Assembly (NCBI GenBank): GCA_963970005.1
Contig: CAXAMN010006557.1
Span: 467,147 to 531,146 of the forward strand
DNA: 64,000 nt
Direction of reading: 5' to 3'
Source of the DNA: Durusdinium trenchii
Taxonomy: Eukaryota; Sar; Dinophyceae; Suessiales; Symbiodiniaceae
The position numbers were made by a program, and so were the translations under genes. Of the stretch, positions 1 through 13,139 are shown piece after piece. Numbering within the stretch: position 1 is the stretch's first letter; every line of letters starts with the position of its first letter. The notes beneath the pieces are model-generated. The model saw nothing but the letters and a program-made list of their open reading frames with translations. It did no database searches and was not told where the DNA came from.

Positions 1-398
1 ATGACTCGCCTGGATGCTCTGCCCATCATGCGAGCTCACCGCGGCCCATTCCTTCGGGAAGTCCACGCGGAAGGCCTGGCAGTCGAGGCCGCGAGTGGAC
101 AGCGTGGCCACTTGAGGGACAAAAGGCCGTGCAAAGCCCCTAGTTTTTGTTGCTGATCTTCGCCTTCTGCCCTACAAAACCCGATGTCATGCCATGTGCG
201 CTAGAATTATCATGGCACATCCGTGAGGCTATACACATCATCACGATACACATCAAAACACTCCTCTCTCATGGCCGCCACTGTGTGGCCGGAAATATAA
301 AAGAAAGAAACGCCCGACGCATGGATGCTTCCGGCTGCTTCGATGCTTCCAGCCCCCAAAAATGGTGGAAACTTACCATCTTAGCGCTTCATATACCC

Positions 399-501
399 TA
401 GAAGTCCAGTTAGATGATATTTTGACCGGCTGAAGTAAAGGAAGTTCCCTTTCAGGTCCCCTAAAGACCATTCTTTTTTAGTCTTGGACTCCCAGGGTAC
501 A
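399..501. repeat. Dispersed repeat, copy 1 (inverted to copy 2)
   Basis: CTAGAAGTCCAGTTAGATGA, TTTTGACCGGCTGAAGTAAA, GGAAGTTCCC and GTCTTGGACTCCCAGGG are the reverse complement, with a few changes, of 16216-16319. The shared peptide shadow GNFLYFSRSKY is an effect of the DNA repeat. Confidence 0.85.
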
Positions 502-699
502 ATAACTATAACAACGGTAATCGCAATTACCGTCGACAAGGTCGACTGTAATCGACACAATTCATGGTATGCGATCTGACACCAACCCAAATTCCGTGAC
601 TTGGAGTGCTAAGGCACCTCAACCTCTTATCCATTCACAAGCCGTTCAATGGCCACCTGGCTCCAAACCCTTTTCCACGGGTTTCGCGAACCCGTGGAT

Positions 700-870
700 A
701 AGCGGAGAAGCCAACCCGGGGACGGTCAAACCACTGAGAATCTCTCTTCGCGACATGCCCGGAGCCTCCTCCAAGCTCTGCGTGCTCCGAAGACTCGCAG
801 CGCAGCTGCCCCGGTCCTCCCGCGGCGCCCGCGCAGCTCTTCGAGCACAAGCAGCGCCCATAGGTCCATG
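700..870 (-). other. GC-rich coding-like island
   Basis: The minus strand reads REDRGSCAASLRSTQSLEEA, then PGMSRREILSGLTV in one frame, with high third-position GC. Two other minus frames are also open (one with ALRVFGARRAWRRLRACRE). Probably one exon of an unknown gene; frame and borders cannot be fixed. Confidence 0.3.
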
Positions 871-1469
871 GGAGACGACGCTCGACGACGCGGGTCGCGG
901 GACGTCCGGGCCAAGTGTGGGGGTCCGGCGTCTTCCCTCCGAGGGTGTGGAAGAGGGCGCTGGAAGAGGTGACGTCTTCTCCGGAAGGGGAGGATGATGA
1001 GAAGAACATGGGAAATGATGATTGGGGATTAATGTGCTTGGCATGTTGGTGAGAGCTCTCACTAAAAAGTTGCAAAAGCGGATGAATATGACCAACTCAG
1101 GAAAGTTTTGTGCTTGTGGCAGGGCAGTGGGCTTGGCAGGGGGCTAACGAGTTATTGAGGCTCATGCTTCGTGCGAGCCATATCTTCGGTCATTCAGCGT
1201 GGTATCATCCCCTGACTGCGCGTGCCTGTGCGCAACGTGGCGGATAGATGGCGGATGTATCGATGCCCCTTCTAGAGCGGTGGATCTGGATCTCCAAGCG
1301 GGCGTACGAATGAAGGAACACATTGAATGACTGCAAAGATGAAAGAAACCAAACAAATCCTTAGGCTTCCAACAACCATTATATAACTTGAGAGGAGGGA
1401 GACACGAAAGGTAGGACAGCGGGAAGAGAAGAGAACGCGAGAGGCAGGAACAAAAATGCAATGTTCGAC

Positions 1470-2060
1470 ATGGTGATTTATCCCCTCGGAGGCGACCTGT
1501 CGTAAATATATGTTCATATGCACTCTAAATGTTCAAACATGTGCACTCGAAATGTTCAAAAAGGTTCTTAGGAAAACAAACTTGCCCCATTGCTCAGATC
1601 ATCTGTGAGCATTGAATCGGAACATCATAGGATTTGAACTATCCTGAAACCATAAGAGGCTCACGAAGACGCTCCCCAGGAGAGAATTGACGTGCTTCAC
1701 AAAACAAACTCTAGGTATGTATCCCCTCGGGGGACACCTTTCGTGATTAGAATTTCATATTCACTCTTTCTAAATGTTCAAGAGGGTTTCAACTATCCTG
1801 AAATCATGAGAGGCTCACGAAGACGTTCTCCAGGAGAGAATTGATTTTAGAGGGGGGAGGGGGGGGTCTGTATTGAAAAATCAATTCCAAGGGGGCGGGG
1901 GGGGGGGGGTTTGTATTGAAAAAGCAATTCCAGGGGGGGGGGGGTGGGGGGGCGTCTGAATTGAGCGATCAATTATTAGACCCGGACGTCCCAACACTTG
2001 CTTCGCAAGACAAACTCAAGGTATCCCCTAAAGGGCTACCTTTCGTGATTTAATAGGATG
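1470..2060. repeat. Degenerate direct repeats with poly-G tracts
   Basis: TATCCCCTCGG followed by ACCTTTCGTGATT recurs near 1480, 1720 and 2020. A block of about 55 bp with AACTATCCTGAAA and GAGGCTCACGAAGACG occurs at 1637-1691 and again at 1790-1843. Between 1850 and 1955 runs of 6 to 13 G alternate with TGTATTGAAAAA and CAATTCCA. No coding signal. Confidence 0.85.
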
Positions 2061-4609
2061 AATCCCGAATCAACGTAACTATCGATTTTACATTGCAAAA
2101 CAAGGTCAACCATAATTGTTTTAATGGTCTTGGAAGTCTAGGGAAATGGTTCTAGTTTTTTATGTTTGGCAACTGCAGTTGGGTAGACGGTTGATGCAAG
2201 GATGACCTCATGCCGGAATGCTGGAACAGTCCGTCGTGGTGGAGTTGGCATACCATGTGTCCATGGTCACTGTAGGGCACCCATTGGAGTGCAGGATCAA
2301 CAAGAATGGCCTTGACATGTTTGGCACCGAAGACGAGAATCATAAATGAGACAAAAAGCTCCAAACAACTGTCCCTCCCGCACAAGCAGGCCAGCAGGCA
2401 TCGAACAGCCCATGCCAGTTCAAGGAATTCCCTTCCAACTCGCATCGAACAGCACGGCCCCTTTTGAACGCTGACGCCCACTGTGTCCATAATGCCCCAC
2501 TCCTGCCGGCTGCCCTGCCCAAATCAGGCCTCCCTGAAGAAAGGAGCAACACCACGTCACCTCTCAAAAATAAACAAAACACGGCCTCATGCTAGACAAT
2601 AAGCCTACCAAACCCATCTCCATGTGCCGGGAATCTGTCAGAACTGCCTGGCACTCGGGAACAAACCCGCTCGCCAATCATTCCCTACTGTACTCAATAA
2701 GGTCTCCCGTTGAAGTCCGCAAAGTTATAAAACGTATGGTATGAAACGGGACTCCGTTTCCTACATACCGTTTCATTCCTACTCAATAAGGTCTCCCGTG
2801 TGAAACGGTCATGCGGGGTGCAAAGTGCAACTTCCTGAGAAGCCGGTCTCCCTCCCCAAACCTGATCCTCGAAGAGCAAGGGTTTCACATCGTACAAAGG
2901 CTTTCACAGGGGAACGCTGACACGGGCTTAGGGCTCCCCAAAAAATACCAGCAGCGACGGTCTCAAAATATGAACCAAGCTGGGCCCAAAAGAGAATGCC
3001 TACAACATGCTTTTGGCTGACCTCCTCGGTTGCTGCCGCCAGCATCAGAGAGCAAAGCGCCAATAAAGGTTGAGGGCCAACTGAGTAGAGATGAAGGGAC
3101 CATGACCTGAACTGATAAATTCATATAATTCATCATTTGCTGATTCGAGATTTTGAGACACGTCCACCCCTGATTCCCAATCCACAACTGGTGTGGATCC
3201 ACAGAGGAGTACGTCCGACGCCAAGCAGGAGTACACGCACGAACCCAGGAGTACGTCCGACACAACGGACATCGGTCTTCTGTCGGAGCCTGAGCCGGAG
3301 ACGGTCGATTTGGAGACGGGTTTCACCATGTGGACCCCTCGAAGAGTCTATAATAAAAAGCACTGCTCACATCTGCCATGGAGTATACCTCAATGGAGTG
3401 ACCATGGAGTAACCATGGAGTCACCTCCGGGGATGTGGTTACCTCATGGGATGCATTGGTTCACATGTATCCCGGGATCTCACAGGGCCCTGCAGTCGAA
3501 ATCCCCACGTCGACATGTACGAGTACCATGGTGAGTGAACGGAACGGCGTGTGCCAGATGGCTTGGGTCTATCCTAATACCTGGGCCCAGTGGATGATGA
3601 TGGTTAGGTTGCAGGCCTCGTTCAAAAATAGTGATATGTAATTGTTTACTGACTCTTACAGGTAAGAACGGACAGACCCAAGCCAATATGATATGCTCTT
3701 TGTGAATCTGTTCTACGCCTGCCGCTTGCGCACACAAGCTATGCTATGTAAAGACCAGGTTTTTGATTCGCTTTGCCTCGCACTCCTGGGTCGCCAACCG
3801 GGGACCACGACACTGATACACCGCGCAACACTGACTCACAACCTCACCGTCAACATGTTCCATGCGTTCGACAGAGCTTCAAAGCCTGAAGAGAAGTCTG
3901 TCCGGTGAGGCTGTAGCAGTTGCCGCCCACCAGTGGGAAATGTGTGATTCACACCTGAGGGTGCACACATCTTCGTTTTAAATCAGAAATTCCAGAAGAG
4001 GCACTCCTGCAGACCTCTCCCCTCGCCGAAAACCGTTGCCTTCGGCCCAAAAACGTTTCATTTGGTGCTGGGGTTGTCGTTTCGACTGGTCCAGTGTGGG
4101 GCCCCGAGCGAACGAGAGGGGCTGCCGAGCGAAGCCATGCAGCCTCTTCAAATTCACTGTACTGGGTCACTGAGCTGTTCAGCGGTGCCACTCAAGGGAG
4201 ACCTTCTAAAATCATCTAAAATCCAGACTTCAAAGACCTATTTTAGGGGGTTCCAGCTTCAATGGAGAAGGCTGATCACGTGATCCATGTTGGGACACTG
4301 CAGACCGGTGGGGCTTGGGACGTGGGAGTGTCCTGGAGATCCTTGGAGTGTCTTCATGGGCCCTGTTGTCAACACTTTGGCATCTAGGTAGGGGAATGCA
4401 AAAACCCTCCCTGAGGGAATGACTGCGTACATGAAGACCCATGAAGACTGGCTGACTGCACTGGAGATGGTGAAAGCCCTTAAGACTTAAAGATATCTGA
4501 TATGATAACATAAGTAGCATCTCAAGGGCAGAGAAGAATCTTGGGGAAGCCCTTACTACTGATATCTACTACTCTTACGATGACATAAGAACCAAATGCC
4601 GTCATATGA

Positions 4610-4715
4610 GCACACCTGAAACCTCCCAAGGCAGCGCGGCCCCGACGACATCTGCGAAGGAAGCCGCTCTGATAAAAGACATGGCGCGGGCAGCGCTCAA
4701 CCGCGCGTCGTCGAC
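4610..4715. other. GC-rich coding-like island, strand ambiguous
   Basis: The minus strand reads ARLSAARAMSFIRAASFADV, then VGAALPWE before a donor GAG-GTTTCA. The plus strand reads AAPTTSAKEAALIKDMARAA. Since every well-supported exon in the window is on the minus strand, I prefer minus. Confidence 0.3.
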
Positions 4716-6133
4716 ACATGGCATTGGGTAGAATTGCCTTGTGGGTCAGTGTGGCTCGAGCAAACCACTCTCTTCAATTCGAGACTGTGCTGCGCTCATG
4801 TGTCTTTGTGCGCCACTTTTGGGCACAATAAGAAGACAAGTCACACAAAGAGGATGACTATGGGCAGAAATGAGGACTTGCTTCATGAGTCAAAAGGACA
4901 AACATCGTCATCCCTGGAACGATGCAGTACCCCACATTAGGCCAAGCGCATCTTCTTGGAAGTGGGACTTCAGGCAAGCACCCCCATCTAAAGGACATCT
5001 TGAGGTCTGTGCCATCTACTCTTATACTCGTGTATATCTCACATCTCTTGGCAGGGATCCCAGCAGTCTGTCTAACTTTCTGCACATCCAAGAGAGGTTA
5101 AGTGACGGACATCGACCCTAGCGATGGGTGGCTAAAAACACCAGGCATCGTGGTTCCTTGAGAAAGCAAACCCTGAATTGCATGGATTTCCCCGCGGCTG
5201 CACTTCAAAAGCTGTTGTCGCAATATATCTTACAATTCTTGTGCACATTCTTGGGGTGAGAAAGTGCGACATGTCTGGCCACCTATATCAGTATCCTCGC
5301 CACCCGCACAGTGTGCACCACAGGATTGATCGGTATCGGCTTGGAACCCCAGAAACAACTATCCGAAGACTTCGAAGTCGGGATGGCTGTTCTTCTCTGT
5401 GTGCGAAACCCACACCCTGGCAGTCGCAGTCTTTTATAAATGACAACCCAATATGTCTACAGTATATATATATACATAAATACCGCCATACTCCACGAGG
5501 ACAATGAACTCCCGTGTTTTCAATGAAGAAGGACAAAAGGAAGATCCAAACTCGGCTGGTCTGCCTGATGATGACACTCCCAGCTTCCCTATGCGCAAAC
5601 TTGAAACCGACGGCCATCTGTCACTGGCCGCTCTCATTGGCTCTCAAACCACCTCACAAATCACAAACCATGATCACCACTCTCTCTCTCTCTCTCTCCT
5701 GAGGAAATCAAACATCAGAAGAACCACAAGCAAGGAAAAGCTCCACAGATGGTGTAGCACAATGATTGAAGTCCATCGTTTCGTTTTCGCGTTTCGTTCT
5801 GATGCGTCGACTGACCGACCCGTGACGCCCCGACGCGGCGACTGACGCGAGGTCGCTCGCATCATCATCTCAAGCGCAGAAAGAGATGAATCCACAGCAA
5901 AGTCAGATGATTCACCTCATACTCTCCCATATTTGGACACACACAGACACACCCCAAAAATGACATGTTCAACTCCTCCACCCATCTCCGCACCTGTGCA
6001 GAGGTGGCAAATGCTCATCCTTGGGAGGAGAATGCCCGCCGTCTGGACCAATGAGTTGGGATCATCCGCCGGCGGCACCCACCAAGGTGGCTAGAAGGTA
6101 CGGGAACCGCCCAAGGGGATCGAAGTGCAGCAC

Positions 6134-6253
6134 CAGGGGGGATCCACGAATTTGATATAAAATCGTTCTGCGCGGGAGAAAGGAATCCAACGGCACAGGA
6201 CATGAAGCCGTTCCCACGTGGGGTGCAGGATCTCTTCCTTCAAAGCTCCATCC
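6134..6253 (-). CDS. Isolated exon candidate
   Basis: After GCACCCAG (phase 2) the frame reads DGALKEEILHPTWERLHVLC, then RWIPFSRAERFYIKFVDPP, and ends TG before GTGCTG. The amino-acid mixture is protein-like. It is the only supportable coding block I see between 1 and 7.6 kb. Confidence 0.4.
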
Positions 6254-7663
6254 CTGGGTGCTGGGAGCGCCCATCCCACTGCGCCCAGCCACGCGCTGGA
6301 GGCACGCACATGGCTCGCATCTCCTGCGCCGAACGGAAGACCGGGCATTTCCGGCGCGGCTCAGACGGATCCCAAGGCGGCTCAGACGGATCCCCAGGGC
6401 CGCCCTGAGCGAGGTGTCCGAGAGGGCCATGGGGCCCCACCAAAGCCAGCGGGCGCTCCGCATCCATCCGCCCTTGACACCTAAGACTCTCCTCCTCACT
6501 CTCTCCCCCTCTCTCGTCAGTCGTCTCACAGAGACGCCCAACTGCAACTTCCCCTTCCAGGCCACCTACCTTGACACCTACGCATTCTGAAAAGGACAGT
6601 TTCGGATCGAGCCAGCATCCACGAACTGGATACACCATGTCTCAGTTCGGGCCAGTCTACAGGGAACCTCCCTCGGGACTGCTCCAGACGGTGCGATCCC
6701 AAGCTTTGAGCGCTGCACAAACACCCCCAGTGATCCTTCTCCACATTGACAAGCTTCTTCTGATGTCCAGGGTTTGGGACATATGATGCATGAGGATCAA
6801 ATGCAATGACCTCAGCCACATGGTGCTCGGATGTTTCCATGTTTCCCAGAGTTGGAAAGTGCACTCCATGTATGAGGCACGTGAAAAGGCCTCAGAGGAA
6901 GCTCGCCACTGCCACACCCCGCCCACGGCAGCCCTCCTCGAAGTCGGCACCTGATCGTCAAACTGGGCTTCAGGCTTCAGGGTTCTTTTCTACATCCAGC
7001 GGAGTGAGTAGAAGATCGCTCTGGGGTATGGGCTATGGGCTGTAGGTTGAGAGAGGGTTGAAAAACCCAAGTTCTCAGTTCCCTGTAGATCGCCAGTCGA
7101 CCTTCCGATACCCCAGTCGACCGACTCGGATATATAGTTATAGTGCGTTCGTCGCTCAAATCCGCACTGACGTGTCCTTGAATCAGCAGGTCCGGTCAGA
7201 ACCCAAGGGGATGGCCCACCGGAAACCAACCATAGCGGCAAAGCGTCCAGATATCTCCAAATGCCGGAAGACAAAAAAAAACACTGCCCGACCCCCGGCG
7301 GCCATGGCTGTGTCCTTTTGTTGAGGCGGAGGGCAGAACACTCAAGACTCATCAAGACTCAAGAATTGCATCTCGGTGCCCAAAAGTCGCTTCCATGGGC
7401 CTTGGTGCTCCTTGCAACGGCCGCTCGTCATCCCTGCGCTGCGCGCCTGGCTCCCCTGGCAGATCGTGCCTCTTCGTCGCCCTGACAAGGCGCCAAGGCA
7501 CGCGGCATCGGTTCGATACGAACGACCCCAACAAACCGACTGCACAGTCTCAACCTTACTATTACTGTCTCATCGCCAGGACAGGTCTTAAAAACGTGAA
7601 AGAAGATGAAAGAAGATGAAAGAAATAGTTAATCTTGTAACAAAAGCTTTGTAAATCTCTTCT

Positions 7664-8248
7664 CTAGAGCCTGGAATCCGTTTGACACCCCGTCCCGTCG
7701 CCAACCGGTTTGGGTTGCCCTGACAGCGCGTTCCAGGCGCCCGTCAATTTCAGGATCACCTCGGCAATCATCGAGCTCACGAACAACTTCGTGTGGAGGG
7801 CCATGTATTTGGCTTGAAGGGCCACTTCCTGGCATCATCCTGCACACAACACCGTGTCTTTTTCCAACAGTCTGCTGACAAATCCTCCACCAACCTCCCA
7901 AAAACCTGCTGAGCATCAAGGCTCCGCACCGATCTCGGGCTATCGCTCTTCTTCTCCGGCGCTCTCGCCTCCATCGCCGCGGGGCTGGTCGCCAGCGGCA
8001 GAGGCGCGGGGGGCACGGCGCCGTGGGGCGGCCCCAAGGTGCCTTGTGCCACGGCGCCGGGCGGCAGCGGCTCGGGGCCCAAGGGTGGCATCAGCGAGAG
8101 GGGCGCCACGGGCGGCAGGGGCGCCACGGGCGGCAGGGGCGGCAGGGGCGCGGGCGGCAGGGGCGCGGGGCCACCCATGGGCATGGGTGGGGGGGTCAGC
8201 ACCGGAGCTGAGTTCACAGGGATGGTGCCCAGCGGGGCATCCGGCAAC
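7664..8248 (-). CDS. Proline-rich protein, last two exons
   Basis: Exon 8248-7906 (phase 2 start, phase 0 end, CAGCAG before GTTTTT) begins LPDAPLGTIPVNSAPVLTPP, continues as a PLPPxAPLPP-type low-complexity segment and ends EKKSDSPRSVRSLDAQQ. Exon 7828-7664 starts after GATGCCAG and reads EVALQAKYMALHTKLFVSSM, then IAEVILKLTGAWNALSGQPK, ending TDSRL and TAG. The last 55 residues look like a folded helical domain. The intron is 77 bp. Family not recognised. Confidence 0.75.
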
Positions 8249-8723
8249 CTGGCAGCAAGGTGAGATGGCACCGGGGAGAAGAACCATGTTGCAGTCCCGC
8301 GTTTCTCGCTCGAATGTACGTTGATGGGCTTAGGCACGTATGTGTGTTGAAATCTGCCACGTGAAGGCTGCATGGTTTGATTTTGCGGGAGGTCCAGTAT
8401 TTACCAGTTTTGTATTTCAATGCAGCGTTGGCCCTGCAGCAGTTCTGGCTGGGGCCGGCACAAGCACCCTGCGTTGGAGGTGTACCTAGGCAACCTGGGC
8501 GCGACTGGGGCGTTCTTCCCCGAAAGAGTATTGGGAGTCGCATGCAGCACAGAATCAGTCGTGTCGCCCCACCCCAAGAGATGTTAAGACCTGTAAGACC
8601 CTATAGGGTTGTTCAAGTTTGGTGTTTGTTTGAGACAAGTTGTAGTAGATTGGTTCTTGCAGCGTGCGAGAAAGGGCATGACCATCGCTCAAACCGAGAT
8701 ACTGAAACGCTGTCCTCCACCCC

Positions 8724-8753
8724 GACATGTCATGACATGTCATGACATGTCAG
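8724..8753. repeat. Tandem palindromic 10-bp repeat
   Basis: GACATGTCAT is repeated three times. GACATGTC is itself a palindrome, so the array can fold in several registers. Confidence 0.95.
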
Positions 8754-8989
8754 GGCGTTCGGAAAGTCATGTGATTGGTCACCCTCTTATTTAAAAAAAC
8801 AAACACTCGAAGCCGCACATGGGACCGGCCCCTCCATTTTGCGGCTGGTCATCTTTGGCTGGCCCGCAGGGGCCCCGGATCGCCCCGGAATCTTAACCCG
8901 GGCCAGGACACCAAGGTGCCACCCAAATGAATGACAATGCCCTAAGGCTTGCAACCACCGTTCATGTAATAATAGGCTTTACCGAAGCA

Positions 8990-9066
8990 AATCAGGATTT
9001 GACACTACAAAACTAACCCGGTCGTTCCCAATCTTTTTCATGGTCTTGGAAGTCTAGGGAATGGCT
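8990..9066. repeat. Dispersed repeat shared with 2077-2148
   Basis: ATGGTCTTGGAAGTCTAGGG occurs at about 2124 and 9040 in the same orientation. It is preceded in both by a related stretch with ACAAAACTAA or GCAAAACAAG and GTC. Two copies of one interspersed element. Confidence 0.7.
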
Positions 9067-9169
9067 GTCAGCAGCTTGGATGAGGTACCGGACGACGCAC
9101 GTGAGGCTCGCGCGTCGTCCGCGCTGCTCAGCTGCGCGTAATGGCTCAGCCGAGCAGCACTAGGCCATC

Positions 9170-9239
9170 TGCAGGACAAGGCCCTGGGCACGGTCCCGGG
9201 CAAGGCGCTGGCGGCCACATGGGAGGTCCAAAGCCGAAC
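9170..9239 (-). CDS. Possible upstream exon of the proline-rich gene
   Basis: After CGCCCAG the phase-2 frame reads FGFGPPMWPPAPCPGPCPGP, then CPADG, before a stop further on. Same strand, same proline-rich style and AG-before-G acceptor as the exon at 8248. The 3' boundary and the 0.9 kb gap to 8248 are unresolved. Confidence 0.3.
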
Positions 9240-10224
9240 CTGGGCGGAAAGCTCTAGTGCTTGGCGCCAAGCACACATGGAAGACTGGATGTCTCTTTCT
9301 CAGGGTGGCCTGATGAACTTGATACAAATCCTTTTTTGAGATATAATAATGAAGATATAAGAAATAATATTGGTATGGATACAACCGTTGATAGTGCTGA
9401 AGTCTTTGGAAAAATTACAAAGTTGAAAGAACCAGGAGCTTGTTCAAATGGTTGGCATCCTCCAGTCCTCTCTGCGTTCTCCAGTCCTTCACAACTTCTA
9501 ACCGTTCCTAACCGGTCGAAGTTCCCTTTGTGTAGTTTGTTGCGTTCTTCCCGCCGAGGTATTCAACGTCGCTGCGCTCGCTCCACCGAGCTTCACACTG
9601 CGGAGGAGGACCTGCCTGAGACAAGGATGGACAATGAGAGCGGGATGGACTGGGTGTGCCAGGAGTGTCTTGAAGTAGTAGTTCCTCGTTGGGGGAGTCT
9701 CAAGGGTTCGATTTTCCTCTCCCTTTTCTCTGTATTGTGCATTTTGGTAATATATATATATATATTATATATAATATTATATGTATAATAATAAAATGAT
9801 ATGTGGTCATTAAAAAAATGTTGTGCATTTGTGTGCCAAATTCACTTTCTGCTAATTCATACATCTCTGGAGTTGGTTCAGAGGTCCTGGCATTTACTTT
9901 TAGGCACGCCTCTCCACTTCAACTCCCCGAGTGTCCGCGCGGGTGGGAACATCGGGGGGAAGTGCTGCCACGGCGGCACTCCTGCGCCTCCGGCCCGTGC
10001 ATGGCGCGCAGCGTGTGGCTGTAGTATGATAACTTGTCAATCTCACTGTTCCAAGGGAAAGCGTGATGGAAAAAGGATGGGCTTGTTCGTCCAGCGTCCA
10101 GCGTCAAAGCGTTGTGGGTTTGGAGGATGGACATCGAAATGTCAACCCTTTCTCTCCAAGTCTTCATCTTCGCAGGTCCCTCCCCCTTCAAACCCAAAAG
10201 CCGCCGATCACCGCCGGCTCCCAC

Positions 10225-10277
10225 CTGGCATGGGCGGCGGCATCCTCAGCAGTCGCAAAGGCCCAACGGGATTGTGC
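10225..10277 (-). CDS. Isolated 53-bp exon candidate
   Basis: Between CTCAAAAG and a donor CCAG before GTGGGA, it encodes AQSRWAFATAEDAAAHA plus two bases. Splice sites and codon bias are good; no neighbour exon was found. Confidence 0.35.
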
Positions 10278-11383
10278 CTTTTGAGGCCATTGGGTGACCT
10301 CACTGCAGACTAACATGGACCTGAAAATGACCCCGTTGAAGATAAGTTTCCTCTACAACACCCGGACGCAATATTATTCTGCGGGAGGGTCAACAATTCT
10401 CTACAGTGAAATATGCTGAAACGAGGGGCCAGGAATGTCTCCCGCACCCCACCACATGAGGTCTCTGATGCGTTTCCGCATCTCTGGGGGGGCCGGGAAT
10501 GTTGCGTGCATAACTTGGTCTATCCTGGTGTATCCTGCTCATTGACTGGATGAAAGGGCCCACCAGAAAGGCAACAAAGGCTCACGGTCAGTGAGAGTTC
10601 TCCGAAAAACGGCCTGCTACAAATGGGACTGATCGAGCCGTATGTTCCATTTTACTGCCGTGCAGTCCCTTTGGCCAGAGGCTCAAGCTCCGAGCTAGTG
10701 GTGCTTGCACCCCGTCTTTTATTGGGGGGGGCGGCGAAGAACCACCCCGGTGCCGCCGGGCTCGGCTGCGGAGTCCGGACCAGTTCGAGCGGGGAAGCGA
10801 GGGGATCCAAACTGGTGCGGGGATCCAGAAGGAGAAGCTTGCAAAAATGTGTTCATGTCGTGGCATCCTGAAGAAGGTACAACGGTCACCGGGTGTGTCT
10901 TTTAGAAGCTGGAGACACCATGCCACAGTGGCGTGGCATCGCTGCCATCCGCGGGAGGGCAAAAAGAACACACTGCGGGCGCGTCCCGACTGAGCTCGCC
11001 GGGCATCTCATGCATCGGGGGGCCCTGAAATGGACTGGGTCATTGAGTCTGGCTGGCTGGGCCCACACCCCAACTCCCACACCAACAAGTCCACTTTTGT
11101 TGGAGGACATGCTCTATGATTAGGAAACTCCAGTTCAGAAGGGGCCATCAAAGTTCCTCCATGTCCATACTTCAGTTTGGGGAGTGTTCTCACCTTCTTC
11201 TCCACAGTTGGAAGCATCTCCAAGACAGGAAAGAAGAGGCCATGTGTGGTGGAATTGAGAACTGTGAGGCCCAAAGCGGCATGGATGCACAGTTGGCTTA
11301 CTAAAATTGCGGGCGTCATGTTTCGACCCAATCCCGCAGTGCATTCTGCATGCCTAAGGCTCGCATGATGCAATCTCCGACAA

Positions 11384-11413
11384 AACGAGAGGTGCATCGG
11401 TGCACCTCTCGTT
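11384..11413. repeat. Perfect 13-bp hairpin with TCGG loop
   Basis: AACGAGAGGTGCA, TCGG, TGCACCTCTCGTT. A perfect stem with a four-base loop in otherwise featureless DNA. Confidence 0.95.
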
Positions 11414-13026
11414 GTACCCTTAGACGCTGACGCTTCAGACTGTTTTTTCCCCTCACGCCTGCATGCCATCCATGGGTGCCATGTCAGCGGGCACTGTCGC
11501 CTGACCACATCAACAGTTTGAGGGATGACGAAGGGAGTCCTTTCTTGACCACAACTGTCATACAGTACCCAACAACACAGTCCGCAGACCATCGGGAGAA
11601 AGGTGTGAAGAAAAGAACCCGTTCATCACACAATCCTGGACAAAGCGCTGGCTTTCTTCGGGACGGTTCCGACGCGAAGGGATTCTGAATGGCCAGGCCC
11701 TAGCATTGTACTCAATCTTGCACTCAGTTATGGGTCTTCATCACCCTAAGGGCTGCCCACCAGACACTTTGACACGTCCATGCTGACCACGAGGGCAATC
11801 TGTCAGGGCGCCATCCCTCCAAAAACGGCTGGGCCAGCGCACCAATGGTGGTCCCATACACTGCATGAAGCATGGAGCCTGGCACGAGAACTCTCACACC
11901 ATCTCAGACCACTCGGCCCGCGGAAGCAGCCGCCAGCGACGGACGTGAAAAGCGGGCGACTCCCTCGACGAACGCGTTCGTCGGATTGACGGATTCGTTG
12001 ATCCATCACGGTGGAAAAAGTGTCAAGAGTGAAGCCATCTGAGGCTCCCCCATGATCCGCTTTAGAGGCTCCCATGAAGCCGTCTGAGGCTCCCATGATC
12101 CCACGTAAAGAAGGCCTCTTCTGGGCTACAGCCTCTACCAGACGACCGCATGATCGACCGCATGCCGACCGCATCCCGTTCTTCGAGCTCAAGCGACCGC
12201 CATGTCCACCAACCGGTCTACCACCCCTTTCCCCACCGCCTGCGGATGCTGCATCCCCATGGGCCTCGGTAGGCTGCTCAAGGTTCACTGATTGATGTGA
12301 GAGGCCCTGTGAGGCCAGGTTAGAGAAGGACTCCCGAGCCGTCTCTATCCGAAAACCCACCGGTGAACCGAACGGTCCGCATGTTGTCGGTGGAGTGGCA
12401 AAACCACTGGCCCAGAAGATGTTTTGCAGGTTGCCCACTTTTTCTGGGTAGGGTTGAGGCCAGACGTTTTGGCTCTTCTCAGCGCCATGCCCCATGTTCT
12501 GCACTGGCTGCATGTCGCCTGGCAAATCCGCTGATCAACGGCCAACGTCGACGAGCGACGCTAAGGGAGACTCCGGTGGCCGGTTTCCCGAACCATTCAA
12601 GCCGCTCATCACGATACACCAAGCAGAAGTTTGCAATTACTGAAACCCCCCGCAAACCAACATGGAACCTGAGAGGCGGGCTTTCTCCCGTGGTTTCCGA
12701 CCACTTTTCCGAATGCTCACCCGGTGGTCCGTGGGATGTAGTCCATTCGGGCTTGCGAGGAGTTGACTTTGGCCTTTCTGGCCTTTCTTCAGCTGTTCAC
12801 CTCCCGGTCGACCATGAACAAAAATGGTTGACCTGGCTTGTGATGTAGAAAATCACCAGTAAAGCATGGTTGTTCAGTGAAGTATTATTGAAGTCAATGG
12901 TGGTTGGATGTGGTTGGAATATCCTAAGGTTCAGGCTTTGGCTGAATCGAAGGATCATCATCCCATCTGTCTATGGAAGCTCTCCGGCTCTGCAGCGATC
13001 GATCCATGCGTCCTGATCGCCTGATG

Positions 13027-13088
13027 TAGACTCTTGATGAATGGCTGAAACACCTCATTCATATCATAGTCTATTCATCAAGAGTCTA
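13027..13088. repeat. 16-bp inverted repeat
   Basis: TAGACTCTTGATGAAT at 13027-13042 pairs perfectly with ATTCATCAAGAGTCTA at 13073-13088, with a 30-base loop. Confidence 0.95.
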
Positions 13089-13139
13089 GTCTACATTGAC
13101 CAGATCTGTTACCAATTGCTGAACCCCCACTTCAGTCTT

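Larger units (their letters stand above)
871..6133. other. Stretch without a supportable gene
   Basis: Apart from the repeat block at 1470-2060 and the ambiguous island at 4610-4715 I see only short unrelated frames on both strands, with no consistent codon bias and no recognisable motif. Two near-identical pieces (GGAGTACGTCCGACGCCAAG and GGAGTACGTCCGACACAAC) at about 3206 and 3249 form a small local duplication. Confidence 0.6.

Noticed and set aside
9261..9788. 175-codon plus-strand open frame
   Set aside because: Its end is translated TA repeat (IYIYILYI), it overlaps AT-rich DNA, shows no codon bias or motif, and is on the non-coding strand.
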